DNA of 64,000 nt, from contig CAZWCE010000006.1 in the NCBI GenBank assembly GCA_964632505.1, positions 186,001-250,000 on the forward strand. Direction: 5' to 3'. The position numbers and the translations under genes are program-made. Every line of letters starts with the position of its first letter. The first letter of the stretch is position 1. Shown here in pieces: positions 9,256-17,445 of the stretch. Source of the DNA: CAZWCE01 sp964632505 (GTDB taxonomy: Bacteria > Planctomycetota > Planctomycetia > Pirellulales > Thermoguttaceae). The notes under the pieces were generated by a model that worked only from the letters and a program-made list of their open reading frames with translations, did no database searches and had not been told where the DNA came from.

Positions 9256-9281
9256 TCGGTTGGGAAGAACCGATATCGGTT
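9256..9281. promoter_or_regulatory. TCGGTT half-site array with 14-bp palindrome
   Basis: AACCGATATCGGTT (9268-9281) is a perfect 14-bp palindrome. A direct copy of its half, TCGGTTGG, lies 20 bp upstream (9256-9263 versus 9276-9283), about two helical turns. This arrangement is typical of a dimeric repressor or activator site. It is about 130 bp upstream of the HtrA start. Confidence 0.45.
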
Positions 9282-9473
9282 GGTGGCATCGACAGCGGAT
9301 GTCACAGGAATCGGAGAAGTGGGGAGGGAGGCGAATTTCGGGACAGGATCATTTGTAGGCGAAACAACAATGTCCCGCGAACCCCCCATTTGTCTTTTCT
9401 TAACATTCGGCCGGCAAATCAACACGATTATGTTCCGTAATACAATTTTCGATTCCAAAGGGACACAAAATCC

Positions 9474-9502
9474 TTGACGACTCAATTGCATGAGTGTAAA
9501 TT
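9474..9502 (+). promoter_or_regulatory. Sigma70-type promoter with inverted repeat in the spacer
   Basis: TTGACG (9474-9479), exactly 17 bp, TAAATT (9497-9502). The spacer contains ACTCA-N6-TGAGT (9480-9495), an operator-like inverted repeat. The first gene downstream is at 10016, so the transcript would have a long leader or carry a small product. Confidence 0.5.
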
Positions 9503-9519
9503 AACGTCTGGAAGAGAAA

Positions 9520-9564
9520 ATGTCCACCCGATCGCCCGGAAAGCTTGACTCGGTCACTCATTGA
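9520..9564 (+). CDS. Possible 14-residue leader peptide
   Basis: An ATG 17 nt downstream of a good promoter -10, preceded by GGAAGAG at suitable spacing, opens a 14-codon frame (MSTRSPGKLDSVTH) ending TGA. It could be a leader peptide or chance. Without conservation data it stays speculative. Confidence 0.2.
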   Translation: MSTRSPGKLDSVTH

Positions 9565-10015
9565 TGGGGTGAGGTATTTTTTTGTGCACTAAGTGTTTTT
9601 TTGGGATGGTCGGTTCACACGTTTTTAAGTATAGAATATTTTCGAAGCTTTTTGCAGCTTTTCGGCAAGGAGGATCTTGAAGGAGCATCGGTTGCGCGAC
9701 GACTTGCCGTGAAATCGTTCCATGCGGTATGGCTTTTTCGTATCCTTTTCAGGAGAACGATCTTTCCTGGGAGAGAAATCGTTCTTCGACATTTTTTCCC
9801 CTTTTTCGATTTGTCGCAAGTGGCATTGGGAAACCTTTCAGGAGAATGATAGGAGTGGAGGACAATCAAGATGGAATCCCTGCCGGGGAGGGGCGGGCGA
9901 CAGCGCTGCTGGCAAACGGCCGCGCTGGAAGAAGGCGATTCGCAAGGATGAATGAGTTTCCCCGGGGAATCCGTCGTCTTTTCCTCTTCCAATCAGTTGC
10001 TTTGCGACAACAAGG

Positions 10016-10735
10016 ATGTACAAACTTATGCTGAAGACATTAGGTTTGATCGATGCACGGTACATGGATGTCGGCCAGCGGCAAACGGCTTGCCGACGAC
10101 TCGAAGGCAAGTCGGTTCTCGAATGGGTGGCTCGAGAAACGACCGAATGCATGCAGTTAAGCGGCGTGATCATCTTGACCAATGATCACCAAGAGAACGA
10201 TTTCGTCTTGGAATTGGCTCCCTCCGACATCCCCGTCTATCGCTCCGGAGCGAAAGACACGCTCCGCGCTCTGGCGGATGCCCTCGAGCAATACCCGGCG
10301 GAATCCTGTGTTTGGATCGCTTCGAATTGGCCCTTTCTCGACTCCACGCTGGTCGATAAACTGGTCGTGTGTGCCGAGAAGCAACAGTGCGATTTTGCTT
10401 CCTTTTACGGGGAGCAAGGGCCGGTGAACCACGGGCTGCCGACCGGGTTGTTGCCCGTCTGGTTCCGTTCGAAAGCGGTGTTCGAGGCCGATCGACGTTC
10501 GCGAAACCAGGAAGAAAGGCAATGTCCTTGCCGTTACTTTCTCTCCCGTTCGAAGAAGTTCCATTCCGTTTCACTCCGTCCTCCCGAGCCGTTGCAAGAG
10601 AATCCGCTTTGCTTCCGGATCGACGGCGCCGAAGATTGGGAGAATGCGTTGGACCTCTTCGACGCCTTCGAAGGCGAGGAGTTCAAGTGCGAAAAGATCG
10701 CCCATTTCATGAGCCAGCATCCGAATAGGTCTTGA
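10016..10735 (+). CDS. Degenerate SpsF/KdsB-like nucleotidyltransferase-fold protein
   Basis: 239 residues. The middle reads like a nucleotide-diphospho-sugar transferase of the cytidylyltransferase/SpsF type: RLEGKSVLEWVARE (28-41) occupies the place of the RLPGK-x-L signature, IPVYRSGAKDTLRAL (72-86) that of the 'DVLxR' step, and VWIASNWPFLDSTLVDKL (99-116) that of the 'DxPLIDP' segment. Key basic and acidic residues of the canonical motifs are replaced (RLEGK for RLPGK, SNWPFLD for ADCPLID), so activity is doubtful. ATG at 10016 follows AAGG too closely; the ATG at 10028 is an alternative start. Cytoplasmic. No functional context from neighbours. Confidence 0.5.
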   Translation: MYKLMLKTLGLIDARYMDVGQRQTACRRLEGKSVLEWVARETTECMQLSGVIILTNDHQENDFVLELAPSDIPVYRSGAKDTLRALADALEQYPAESCVWIASNWPFLDSTLVDKLVVCAEKQQCDFASFYGEQGPVNHGLPTGLLPVWFRSKAVFEADRRSRNQEERQCPCRYFLSRSKKFHSVSLRPPEPLQENPLCFRIDGAEDWENALDLFDAFEGEEFKCEKIAHFMSQHPNRS

Positions 10736-10839
10736 GCGAAGGGGTCCGGAAACGCTTTCGCCCGGTAGAACTTCACGAAGGTCCTGGCGGGAACAGAGGC
10801 CCTTGGTGAAGCGTTCGATGACGACGTGACGGGATTCTT

Positions 10840-11460
10840 ATGAACGACGCATCGGCCGAAGGCAATCTCCCTGAACGCCTTCGACGGCAACTGGATTTTT
10901 TTCGGGAACTGGATCGTCTCAAACGTGTGTTTCGTCGGTCCCGGCATCTGGACGGCTCGCGACATGAAAACGATGCCGAACATTCCTGGCATGTTTCGGT
11001 CATGGTGATGATTTTTCGTGAGTATGCCGGAAATCCCTCGATCGATGACGACCGAGTCATCAGGATGCTTCTTCTGCACGATATCGTCGAGATCGATGCC
11101 GGCGACACCTTCGCCTACGATGACGCCGGGCTCGCGGACAAACGCGACCGGGAAGTGCGGGCCGCCGAGCGGATATTCGCCCTCTTGCCGGACGATCAGC
11201 GTCGGCAGTTTCGGAAGCTGTGGGACGAGTTCGATCAAATGTCTTCGCCCGAGGGACGCTTCGCCTCGGTGCTCGATCGGTTGCAGCCCCTTTTCCACAA
11301 CTACTACACCCGGGGCAAAGCGTGGCGGGAAAATCGGGTCCGTTACGAGCAAGTCGCTTCCCGATTGGTGCCGCTTCGGGAAATCGCGCCGGAGCTGGTG
11401 GCTCTGGCCGAGCAGATGATCCGCGAAGCGGCGCAGCGCGGTGACTTGATCGATTCTTGA
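10840..11460 (+). CDS. HD-domain phosphohydrolase (YfbR/HDDC2-like)
   Basis: 206 residues, the usual size of this family. The HD metal-binding signature is complete: RHENDAEHSWHVSV (41-54), LLLHDIVEIDAGD (77-89, with the His80-Asp81 doublet) and SVLDRLQP (143-150, Asp146). These match the HDDC2/YfbR group, divalent-metal 5'-nucleotidases acting on (deoxy)nucleoside monophosphates. Cytoplasmic nucleotide salvage or pool control is the likely role; the exact substrate is inference. It is followed by a hairpin shared with the convergent porin gene. Confidence 0.88.
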   Translation: MNDASAEGNLPERLRRQLDFFRELDRLKRVFRRSRHLDGSRHENDAEHSWHVSVMVMIFREYAGNPSIDDDRVIRMLLLHDIVEIDAGDTFAYDDAGLADKRDREVRAAERIFALLPDDQRRQFRKLWDEFDQMSSPEGRFASVLDRLQPLFHNYYTRGKAWRENRVRYEQVASRLVPLREIAPELVALAEQMIREAAQRGDLIDS

Positions 11461-11483
11461 ATCGGTCTTCCCGCAGAAATGCC

Positions 11484-11505
11484 CCGCCGGGATCCTTCCC
11501 AGCGG
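11484..11505. terminator. Hairpin between convergent genes
   Basis: CCGCCGGGA (11484-11492) and TCCCAGCGG (11497-11505) pair with one mismatch around a 4-nt loop, in the 87-bp gap between the HD-domain and porin stops. No T-run. Confidence 0.4.
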
Positions 11506-11547
11506 AGGCAACTTGTCCGCATCTTTCTTTTCTTCGGAGACGGGTTT

Positions 11548-13143
11548 TCAGAACAGATATCGGGCGACGAATTCAAACCGAGTCGAGTTGCCGGGGTCCA
11601 ATCTCCGGGTGTCGCCCGTTCCGGTATCGTATGTTTGCCAATGCGTTTTCCACTGGCTCACCTCCAGACCGGTGAAGAAAGCGTCGTTCCAGAAATAGAG
11701 GCAGTTGGCGAAGTAGGCGTGGTTGTACAGGATCGAAGTTCCCGATGGACTGGTCATATGGACATCTCCGTTGTGGGGGTCGTCGATCAGGAATCCTACG
11801 TTGAACTTCCATCGCTTCGAGCACTCGTAATTGAACGCCGCCCAGCCGCCGGTGGAGCGAATGCTTTCCCGCGTGAGCAGGTCGACGCCCTGGAAGATGC
11901 CGCCGAAGAATGTACTGAGATTTTCTCCGGTGAAGAATTCACCCTGGAGCGTGAGCCGTTGGGTAATCGGGAGGTCCAGGTCGCATCCGAACGACCACGT
12001 CCGTTCGGGGACATCGTCGTAGGTGGTTCCCCCGACGGTGAAATCGAACATCTGCTCCCCGATGTGTCCGAAGGCTCCGAGCGTGATCGGCATGGCACAG
12101 GGACCGTCGCGGTATCCGAAGACTCCGGCGATACGTCCCTCGAAGACGGGCCAACCGGAAGGATCGGGCGAAACGCTGCTGACGGTGTTGAAGTCGTTGG
12201 TGAGGTTCGCACAGAGACCGAACTGCCATTCATATCCGAAGGTGGGGCTCAGCTCGACGTTCCGATCGATTTCGAACATTCCGCGACGATAGCCGAGATT
12301 GCCTACCGCGGCTCCGGCGGCCCAGTTGAGCATCTTGGGGACCAGTGGTGCGATGACTTCCCAGTCCTGACCGAATTTGAATGAAGTGTAATCATCGCCG
12401 ATTTCGATGAAGCCGCGTCGGAAGAGCAGCCCTGGTTTGTTTTTGATGACGTATTGCCCTTGGAAGTCGACTTCGACCAGTCCGGTCAGCGTCGCTTCGG
12501 GCCAGTAGTGGAATTTGGGTCCCTCGACTTTCATGCCGAGACGACTGGATTTCGGATCGACGGTGAACGCCGGTTCCCCCTGGCTTTCCGGGGGGAGGAC
12601 ATAACAGGCGTAGTCGGTTCCTTTGGTCCTTGCCGACTCGAAAATGGTACTGACCGAGAAATAACCATAAGGGGTGAAACGAAAATCGCCTTTTCGCCAA
12701 CCTTCCCGTTGGGCAAGTTCCTCAAACTCCTCCCGCGTGACGAATTCACCTTCCTCGATCGGGTCTTGGGCCTCGAGGGCCATCAGGGGAACCGCTTTTT
12801 CTTTGGTTTCCCCCTCCGTTGAGGGCGCTGCGTCCGGTGATGGTGCTGCGCCTTTTTGGTCGGAGCGGACATTTTGCGTCAGCTTATCCAGATCCGGCTT
12901 GCGAAGGAGATTTTCTCGGGAAGCGATCCTGGGCACGGGAGGGATAGCGGAGGAGGATTTCCGGGGATTCTGCTCAGAAAGAGCCACCACCGGCATCCCC
13001 TCGATTTGACTGGTGGAATGCAGCGGCTTGACGATGCCGGGCGCCTCCCGCATACTTTTCGGTTGGGCGATTTGGCCCCATGCCGATGGATTGGTTCCTG
13101 CCGCAAGAAACAGGCAGGTTGTTAACATGATCATCTTTTTCAT
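11548..13143 (-). CDS. DcaP-like outer-membrane porin
   Basis: 531 residues. The start at 13143 is chosen because AAGGAGA lies about 10 nt upstream and the signal peptide begins there (MKKMIMLTTCLFLAAG, cleavage after WGQ-like sequence). Residues about 30-160 are a polar linker. From about 165 the protein alternates aromatic beta-strands: SRLGMKVEGP, GLVEVDFQG, FKFGQDWEVIAPLVPKMLNW and GNLGYRR follow the DcaP trimeric channel family, which passes dicarboxylates and similar small anions. The chain ends FEFVARYLF; the terminal Phe is the beta-barrel insertion signal. Its presence implies a diderm envelope. An earlier in-frame start would add 109 non-conserved residues and is rejected. Substrate unknown. 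Confidence 0.85.
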   Translation of the reverse strand: MKKMIMLTTCLFLAAGTNPSAWGQIAQPKSMREAPGIVKPLHSTSQIEGMPVVALSEQNPRKSSSAIPPVPRIASRENLLRKPDLDKLTQNVRSDQKGAAPSPDAAPSTEGETKEKAVPLMALEAQDPIEEGEFVTREEFEELAQREGWRKGDFRFTPYGYFSVSTIFESARTKGTDYACYVLPPESQGEPAFTVDPKSSRLGMKVEGPKFHYWPEATLTGLVEVDFQGQYVIKNKPGLLFRRGFIEIGDDYTSFKFGQDWEVIAPLVPKMLNWAAGAAVGNLGYRRGMFEIDRNVELSPTFGYEWQFGLCANLTNDFNTVSSVSPDPSGWPVFEGRIAGVFGYRDGPCAMPITLGAFGHIGEQMFDFTVGGTTYDDVPERTWSFGCDLDLPITQRLTLQGEFFTGENLSTFFGGIFQGVDLLTRESIRSTGGWAAFNYECSKRWKFNVGFLIDDPHNGDVHMTSPSGTSILYNHAYFANCLYFWNDAFFTGLEVSQWKTHWQTYDTGTGDTRRLDPGNSTRFEFVARYLF

Positions 13144-13494
13144 GAAATCATATCTCCTTATTTCAATCACCGTGATCCCTTCGGAAACCGTTGCTGGTCC
13201 GAACGAGTCGTCGAAGATGACGGTGGACAGGCACGTCTTTCCGATATTTTGCAAATCGTATTTGCATTCCCCCGCCAATGGGTCGTAATGATTCTCTTTT
13301 TGGTTGTTATTGTGTCCGCTCGCTTTTTCGTTGCGAACCGCATATCCGGAATATTCCTCGGTATCGGTACTGAAATCGCCGCGAAATGCGATTATTCGGC
13401 ATAAGTTCTCACAAATACAAATTGCCACCGATACAAGCCGTACAATGTTCAGAATCCAAATATTCCGCAAAATTTATCAAACCCACATCGATGA

Positions 13495-13511
13495 CATTGA
13501 TTTCATCAATG
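13495..13511. promoter_or_regulatory. 17-bp palindrome, operator candidate
   Basis: CATTGAT-TTC-ATCAATG, perfect 7-bp arms with a 3-bp centre, in the A+T-rich part of the divergent porin/beta-helix region. A dimeric regulator site is the simplest reading. Confidence 0.45.
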
Positions 13512-13520
13512 ATTTTACAA

Positions 13521-13545
13521 GCCTTTCTTATTAGAAAGGCGTTTT
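13521..13545 (+). terminator. Orphan terminator-like hairpin
   Basis: GCCTTTC (13521-13527) and GAAAGGC (13534-13540) flank a TTATTA loop and are followed by GTTTT. No gene ends here on either strand, so it could end a small RNA or be part of the porin leader. Confidence 0.4.
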
Positions 13546-13574
13546 AGGAAAATGGTTTTTTTCGCCATCAGGGA

Positions 13575-13591
13575 GACGCTCGGAAAGCGTC
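13575..13591. repeat. Small inverted repeat / stem-loop
   Basis: GACGCT and AGCGTC form a perfect 6-bp stem around CGGAA, 35 bp after the previous hairpin. Confidence 0.4.
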
Positions 13592-13640
13592 AAGGATCGT
13601 CGGATTCCCAAAGGGATGAAAAAATGGAGAAACGGGGTGT

Positions 13641-13670
13641 TTTTCATAACCACCGGGAGTATGCTATTAT
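13641..13670 (+). promoter_or_regulatory. Promoter candidate for the beta-helix gene
   Basis: TTTTCA (13641-13646), 18 bp, TATTAT (13665-13670) with an upstream TG giving an extended -10. The leader to the start at 13910 would be about 230 nt. Confidence 0.4.
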
Positions 13671-13873
13671 TGTGGAGTCTTTTGCTCCGATCCTTCGGAC
13701 CCCACCTACCAACCTCCCGAGCAAGCGAATTGAGATCGCTTGTTCGAGCGAAAAAAAAGATGTTTCCCCTATTCGCTCGTGGCTTACCGTGGGCGGTGAA
13801 GGGGATATCCAGGTTTTTCTTCCGAGGTCGGTTCACGATTGGTCCCGTGGTGAATCACCATAGAATCCCAACG

Positions 13874-13889
13874 GGCGGCATTTGCCGCC
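13874..13889 (+). promoter_or_regulatory. Stem-loop directly upstream of the ribosome site
   Basis: GGCGGCA-TT-TGCCGCC is a 16-bp palindrome ending 4 nt before the AAGGAG of the beta-helix gene. In RNA it could shield the ribosome site. Confidence 0.35.
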
Positions 13890-13909
13890 ATCGAAGGAGT
13901 ATTCTTCCG

Positions 13910-14842
13910 ATGCGGAATCCCCATTTCTTCATAAGTGTTTTGTTCCTCGCCTTTTTCTCCTTCCTTCCGGAGGTCGAATCCCGAGATATCTACGTGGATA
14001 ATCTCAAAGGGAACGATCGTTTTTTCGGAAGTTCGGCCGATTCGACCGAAACCCACACGTCCGGGCCGGTTCGTACATTGCGCCGGGCACTTCAGTTGTG
14101 TCGCCCGGGCGATCGTATTGTTTTGGCGAAGACTTCGGAACCGTATCGGGAACCAATCGCCCTGGTCGGGAGTCGGCACAGCGGCAGCGAGGCTCAGCCG
14201 TTTACGCTTTCAGGGAACGGCGCGGTTCTCGATGGATCCCTCTCGGTCACGGCCGAGTATTGGGCCCATTCGCATGACGATGTTTTTCGATTCCAACCGG
14301 AGCAGCTCGGCACGTTGCGGCTCTTTCATCAGGGGAAGCCGCTGGAACAGGTCGACCCGCCCCCGCCGTCCGAGTTGCGCGACGGCGAGGCGATTGAGCC
14401 GCTCCAGTGGTTCATGGCCGACGGTCTCGTTTATCTTCGAGTGGAGCCGGGAAAGTCGATCAAGGACTATGATCTTTCGATTTCCGACATCGCGACCGGG
14501 CTCACGCTGGTCCATGTGCGGCATGTTCGCATCGAGCAGTTGACCATTCAGGGCTTTCGTATCGACGGTCTGCACGCGGTCAACAGTGCTGCGGAAGTGG
14601 TGCTCGACGAGGTGGTCGCCCGCGGTAATGGCCGAGCCGGGGTCGTTTCCGGTCCCGCTTCGAAGCTGATCCTGGGATATTGCACACTCGGCGGGAACGG
14701 GGGGGCCCAGTTGTTGACCCGTCCCGATTCCGAGACGATTCTCTATGAATGCCAGGTGTTCGAGGACGCGGCGCCGGGGATTGTCGAAAAGGGAGGAAAG
14801 GTCGAAGTGTTGGGCCCCGAGGATGCCGCGAGCGCATTCTGA
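13910..14842 (+). CDS. Secreted right-handed beta-helix protein
   Basis: 310 residues. The ATG at 13910 is set by AAGGAG 10 nt upstream and by the signal peptide (MRNPHFFISVLFLAFFSF, cleavage near VES). The mature protein opens DIYVDNLKGNDRFFGS, then GPVRTLRRALQLCRPGDRIV, the standard opening of pectate-lyase-fold proteins. Later segments (VRHVRIEQLTIQGFRIDGLH, ILGYCTLGGNGGAQLLT) are short beta-helix rungs. Such proteins bind or cleave polysaccharides, but no catalytic site can be named and the helix is short. Extracellular or periplasmic. Followed by a good terminator. Confidence 0.78.
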   Translation: MRNPHFFISVLFLAFFSFLPEVESRDIYVDNLKGNDRFFGSSADSTETHTSGPVRTLRRALQLCRPGDRIVLAKTSEPYREPIALVGSRHSGSEAQPFTLSGNGAVLDGSLSVTAEYWAHSHDDVFRFQPEQLGTLRLFHQGKPLEQVDPPPPSELRDGEAIEPLQWFMADGLVYLRVEPGKSIKDYDLSISDIATGLTLVHVRHVRIEQLTIQGFRIDGLHAVNSAAEVVLDEVVARGNGRAGVVSGPASKLILGYCTLGGNGGAQLLTRPDSETILYECQVFEDAAPGIVEKGGKVEVLGPEDAASAF

Positions 14843-14900
14843 AGAGCTTCTTTCATCCTAGGCTTTCTTCCCCGGATTCTCGAGGATCGAGGGCAAGGCT

Positions 14901-14922
14901 GCTCCGGCCGGAGCCATTTTTT
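14901..14922 (+). terminator. Rho-independent terminator of the beta-helix gene
   Basis: GCTCCGGCCGGAGC (14901-14914), a 14-bp perfect palindrome (5-bp stem with GGCC loop), is followed by CA and six T. Confidence 0.75.
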
Positions 14923-14984
14923 GAGGGCGTTCCTCGAAAGTCGCCGGGAAACGCAGTCCCCTTCTTTTTGCAATGGAATGAATC

Positions 14985-15896
14985 ATGTTTTCGGGAGTCG
15001 AAGTTGTCTGTTTCGCGGGGAGTTATCTGGTCGTTTTCGTGCTGGAGTTTTCCCGCGTTTTCTTCCGCAGCGGTATTCGCGGAGCGGTGATGATCGGTTT
15101 CGCGTTGGCCGGTTTGCTCGCCCATACCGCCTATATCTACCATCAGACGATGGTCAGCGGGGGGCATCTGATCGACAGCCCGAAGGGGTGGTACCTGTCG
15201 GCGGCCTGGGGACTGATGGCCATCTATCTCTATCTCACTTTTTATCACTCGAAGACGCCTTTCGGTCTGTTTCTCGTCCCTCTTTCGCTGATACTGATCG
15301 CCGTCGGTTATTTCGGTGCTTCCGCGGCCTCTTTTCCGCGTGAAACGGCGGGTCAATTCTGGCGCGCGGTTCACGGTGTCTCCTTTTTGATCGCCACCCT
15401 CTCGGTGCTGGTGGGATTTGTCACTTCGCTGATGTACCTGGCGCAATCGAAACGGCTCAAACGCAAGCAGACCGGCAAGAACCGGTTGCAGCTTCCCAGT
15501 TTGGAATGGTTGCGAAAGGTGAACAGCCGGTCACTGGGAATCACCATCATCACACTCGGCTCGGGCATCCTCTCGGGGATTTTCTTAAATCGACTCCGCT
15601 ATCTTCCTTCGGGAGAGCAGGTCGGCGGGGACGACCCCTTCGTGGTGGGATCGCTGGTGATTTTCGGCTTGTTGACGCTTTCGACGGTGGTGGCCGCCGC
15701 TTATCGCCCGGTGGGAAAAGGCCGGCGTGTCGCCTATTTGACTCTGTTGGGCTTTTTCCTTCTCGCAGCCACTCTCTCGCTGGGGCTTTTGGAGGAGGAG
15801 CATTGGAATCGTCGGCCGAACGAGGAAATCCCCTCTTCACAGGAAGAGGGAGAGTTGCCTTTTCTTGAAGAAGTGAAAGGGGAGGCGGCTTCATGA
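14985..15896 (+). CDS. hemX: HemX / CcsA-like cytochrome c assembly membrane protein
   Basis: 303 residues with about eight transmembrane segments. The Trp-rich segment SPKGWYLSAAWGLMAIYLYL (around 66-85) and FWRAVHGVSFLIATLSVLVG (around 125-144) are the haem-handling region of the CcsA/CcmC/HemX superfamily; His132 lies in the latter. The gene overlaps hemA by 4 bp (ATGA), the classical hemX-hemA order, where HemX helps control glutamyl-tRNA reductase level. The acidic 30-residue C-terminal tail is variable. Inner-membrane protein. The ribosome site is weak (GGAATG). Confidence 0.85.
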   Translation: MFSGVEVVCFAGSYLVVFVLEFSRVFFRSGIRGAVMIGFALAGLLAHTAYIYHQTMVSGGHLIDSPKGWYLSAAWGLMAIYLYLTFYHSKTPFGLFLVPLSLILIAVGYFGASAASFPRETAGQFWRAVHGVSFLIATLSVLVGFVTSLMYLAQSKRLKRKQTGKNRLQLPSLEWLRKVNSRSLGITIITLGSGILSGIFLNRLRYLPSGEQVGGDDPFVVGSLVIFGLLTLSTVVAAAYRPVGKGRRVAYLTLLGFFLLAATLSLGLLEEEHWNRRPNEEIPSSQEEGELPFLEEVKGEAAS

Positions 15897-17164
15897 GAAT
15901 TCTGATGGTCGGTTGCAATCATCACTCCGTGCCGCTGGAGGTGCGCGAACGTTTGGCTTTCGGAAGCGCTCAATTGGAAGCGGCGTTTGCGTCTTGGAAG
16001 CGCGATCATCCCGAATATGAAATGGTATTGCTTTCCACGTGCAACCGAATCGAGCTCTATCTGGCGACGGAGACGGAGGAACAACCGGAATCGGACATGG
16101 TGGCCGAGTTCCTCTGCCGCCAGAAGCAGCTTTGTGTGGAGGAGATGCGGCCGCACTTGGAACCCCTTCGCGATGCCGAAGCGGTGCGACATCTGTTCCT
16201 GGTCGCTTCGAGTCTCGACAGCATGGTGGTCGGCGAGCCTCAAATTCTCGCACAGGTAAAGGACGCCTATCAAAAGGCGGATGCGGCCGACTGCACCGGT
16301 CCCTTGACGCATGCCGTCTTCCAGGCTTCTCTGAAAGTGGCCAAACGTGTGGCCACGGAAACAGCCATCCACCACCATCGGGTTAGTATTCCAAGCATTG
16401 CGGTGGTCGATTTCGCTCTGAGAATATTTGAACATCTCGACGACAAGAGCACGCTGATTCTCGGGGCGGGAGAAATGGGAGAGGAGACGATCCGCTATCT
16501 CAAGGAACACGGCGCCAAGTCGGTCGCCGTGTGCAATCGCAGCCGCGAGCGAGCGATTCGTCTGGCCGAACAGTGGCGGGGGCATGTGGTCGATTGGGAA
16601 CATCGGCTCGATGCCGTCTCGGAGGCCGACGTCGTGGTGAGCACGACCGGCTCGCCGGAGGCGATTCTGACGCTGGAAGATTACCGACGAATCGAGGCGT
16701 TTCGTTCCGGGCGGTCGCTGTTCATGCTCGATCTGGCCGTCCCCCGCGACATCGACCCCGCGATCGGACGTTGCGACGATGTCTTTCTCTACTCGCTCGA
16801 CGATCTGAAGGAGGCCTGCGAGGAAAACCGCAAGAGTCGCGATCAGGAGATGCCCAAGGCTTGCAGAATCATCGAGAAGGAAACCGAGCGGTTCATGCAG
16901 GACTTGCACCACCGGGCCACCGGGATGGTCATTCGCCAATTGCGACAGGGATGGCAGGAGGCAAAATCGGAAGAGCTGCATCGCCTGTTGAACAAATTGC
17001 CGGAACTCGATGAAAAGTCCCGCGAAGAGATCGAACGATCGTTCGACCGACTCTTGAATAAGCTTTTGCATCCGCCGCTGGAGTCGCTTCGCGATGAAGC
17101 CCGGCACGGCGTGCCCCACCTGCTCATGGAAGCGCTCTCCCGACTTTTCCGACTGAAGGACTGA
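15893..17164 (+). CDS. hemA: Glutamyl-tRNA reductase
   Basis: 423 residues, full length for the family. It reduces glutamyl-tRNA(Glu) with NADPH to glutamate-1-semialdehyde, the first committed step of C5 tetrapyrrole synthesis. Cys50 in LLSTCNRIELY is the catalytic nucleophile; GCNHHSVPLEVRE (7-19) and SMVVGEPQILAQVKDAY are family signatures; LILGAGEMGEETIRYL is the NADPH-binding Rossmann turn; the C-terminal helices form the dimerisation domain. Translationally coupled to hemX by the ATGA overlap. The nearby c-type haem proteins of this window need this pathway. Cytoplasmic. Confidence 0.97.
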   Translation: MRILMVGCNHHSVPLEVRERLAFGSAQLEAAFASWKRDHPEYEMVLLSTCNRIELYLATETEEQPESDMVAEFLCRQKQLCVEEMRPHLEPLRDAEAVRHLFLVASSLDSMVVGEPQILAQVKDAYQKADAADCTGPLTHAVFQASLKVAKRVATETAIHHHRVSIPSIAVVDFALRIFEHLDDKSTLILGAGEMGEETIRYLKEHGAKSVAVCNRSRERAIRLAEQWRGHVVDWEHRLDAVSEADVVVSTTGSPEAILTLEDYRRIEAFRSGRSLFMLDLAVPRDIDPAIGRCDDVFLYSLDDLKEACEENRKSRDQEMPKACRIIEKETERFMQDLHHRATGMVIRQLRQGWQEAKSEELHRLLNKLPELDEKSREEIERSFDRLLNKLLHPPLESLRDEARHGVPHLLMEALSRLFRLKD

Positions 17165-17445
17165 TCCGAACTCCGGCGCCCATTCCCCGCGCCCGATTGG
17201 AGATTCTTATGCCGGATGGATCGATTTCGTAGGGGGAGTTTCGAGGTCCTCCGTTTTCAGTAGGGCTCTCTAGAAAAACGCCTCGGAAGACTTGAAGAGA
17301 CTAAGTCGTTTTCGTGTTGTGGATTTGCCGGAGAGATGGAGCGGAACCGGTTCGGGGGATGGCGGGGCATCCGCCGATTCGATATGATGGAACTGGAAAG
17401 AGACACGACTATCCGTCGCATTTTCTGCTTTTTGGGAGAGTTCTC

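Larger units (their letters stand above)
9137..10015. other. Long divergent intergenic region with regulatory signals
   Basis: 879 bp without a convincing long gene; open frames here have no family resemblance and no good ribosome site. It holds a TCGGTT half-site array (9256-9281), a good plus-strand promoter with an internal inverted repeat (9474-9502) and a 14-codon leader-like frame (9520-9564). An A+T-rich stretch follows at 9400-9660. Confidence 0.55.
13144..13909. other. Divergent intergenic region rich in inverted repeats
   Basis: 766 bp between the porin and beta-helix genes. No convincing gene. It contains a perfect 17-bp palindrome (13495-13511), two stem-loops (13521-13540 and 13575-13591), a promoter with an extended -10 (13641-13670) and a palindrome just before the beta-helix ribosome site (13874-13889). 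The stretch 13380-13560 is conspicuously A+T-rich. Confidence 0.6.

Noticed and set aside
9601..10034. Short open frames with hydrophobic runs
   Set aside because: They have no ribosome site, no family resemblance and overlap one another in several frames within an A+T-rich region.
13616..13909. N-terminal extension of the beta-helix protein
   Set aside because: It would add 98 residues before a clear signal peptide; the start at 13910 has its own AAGGAG site.
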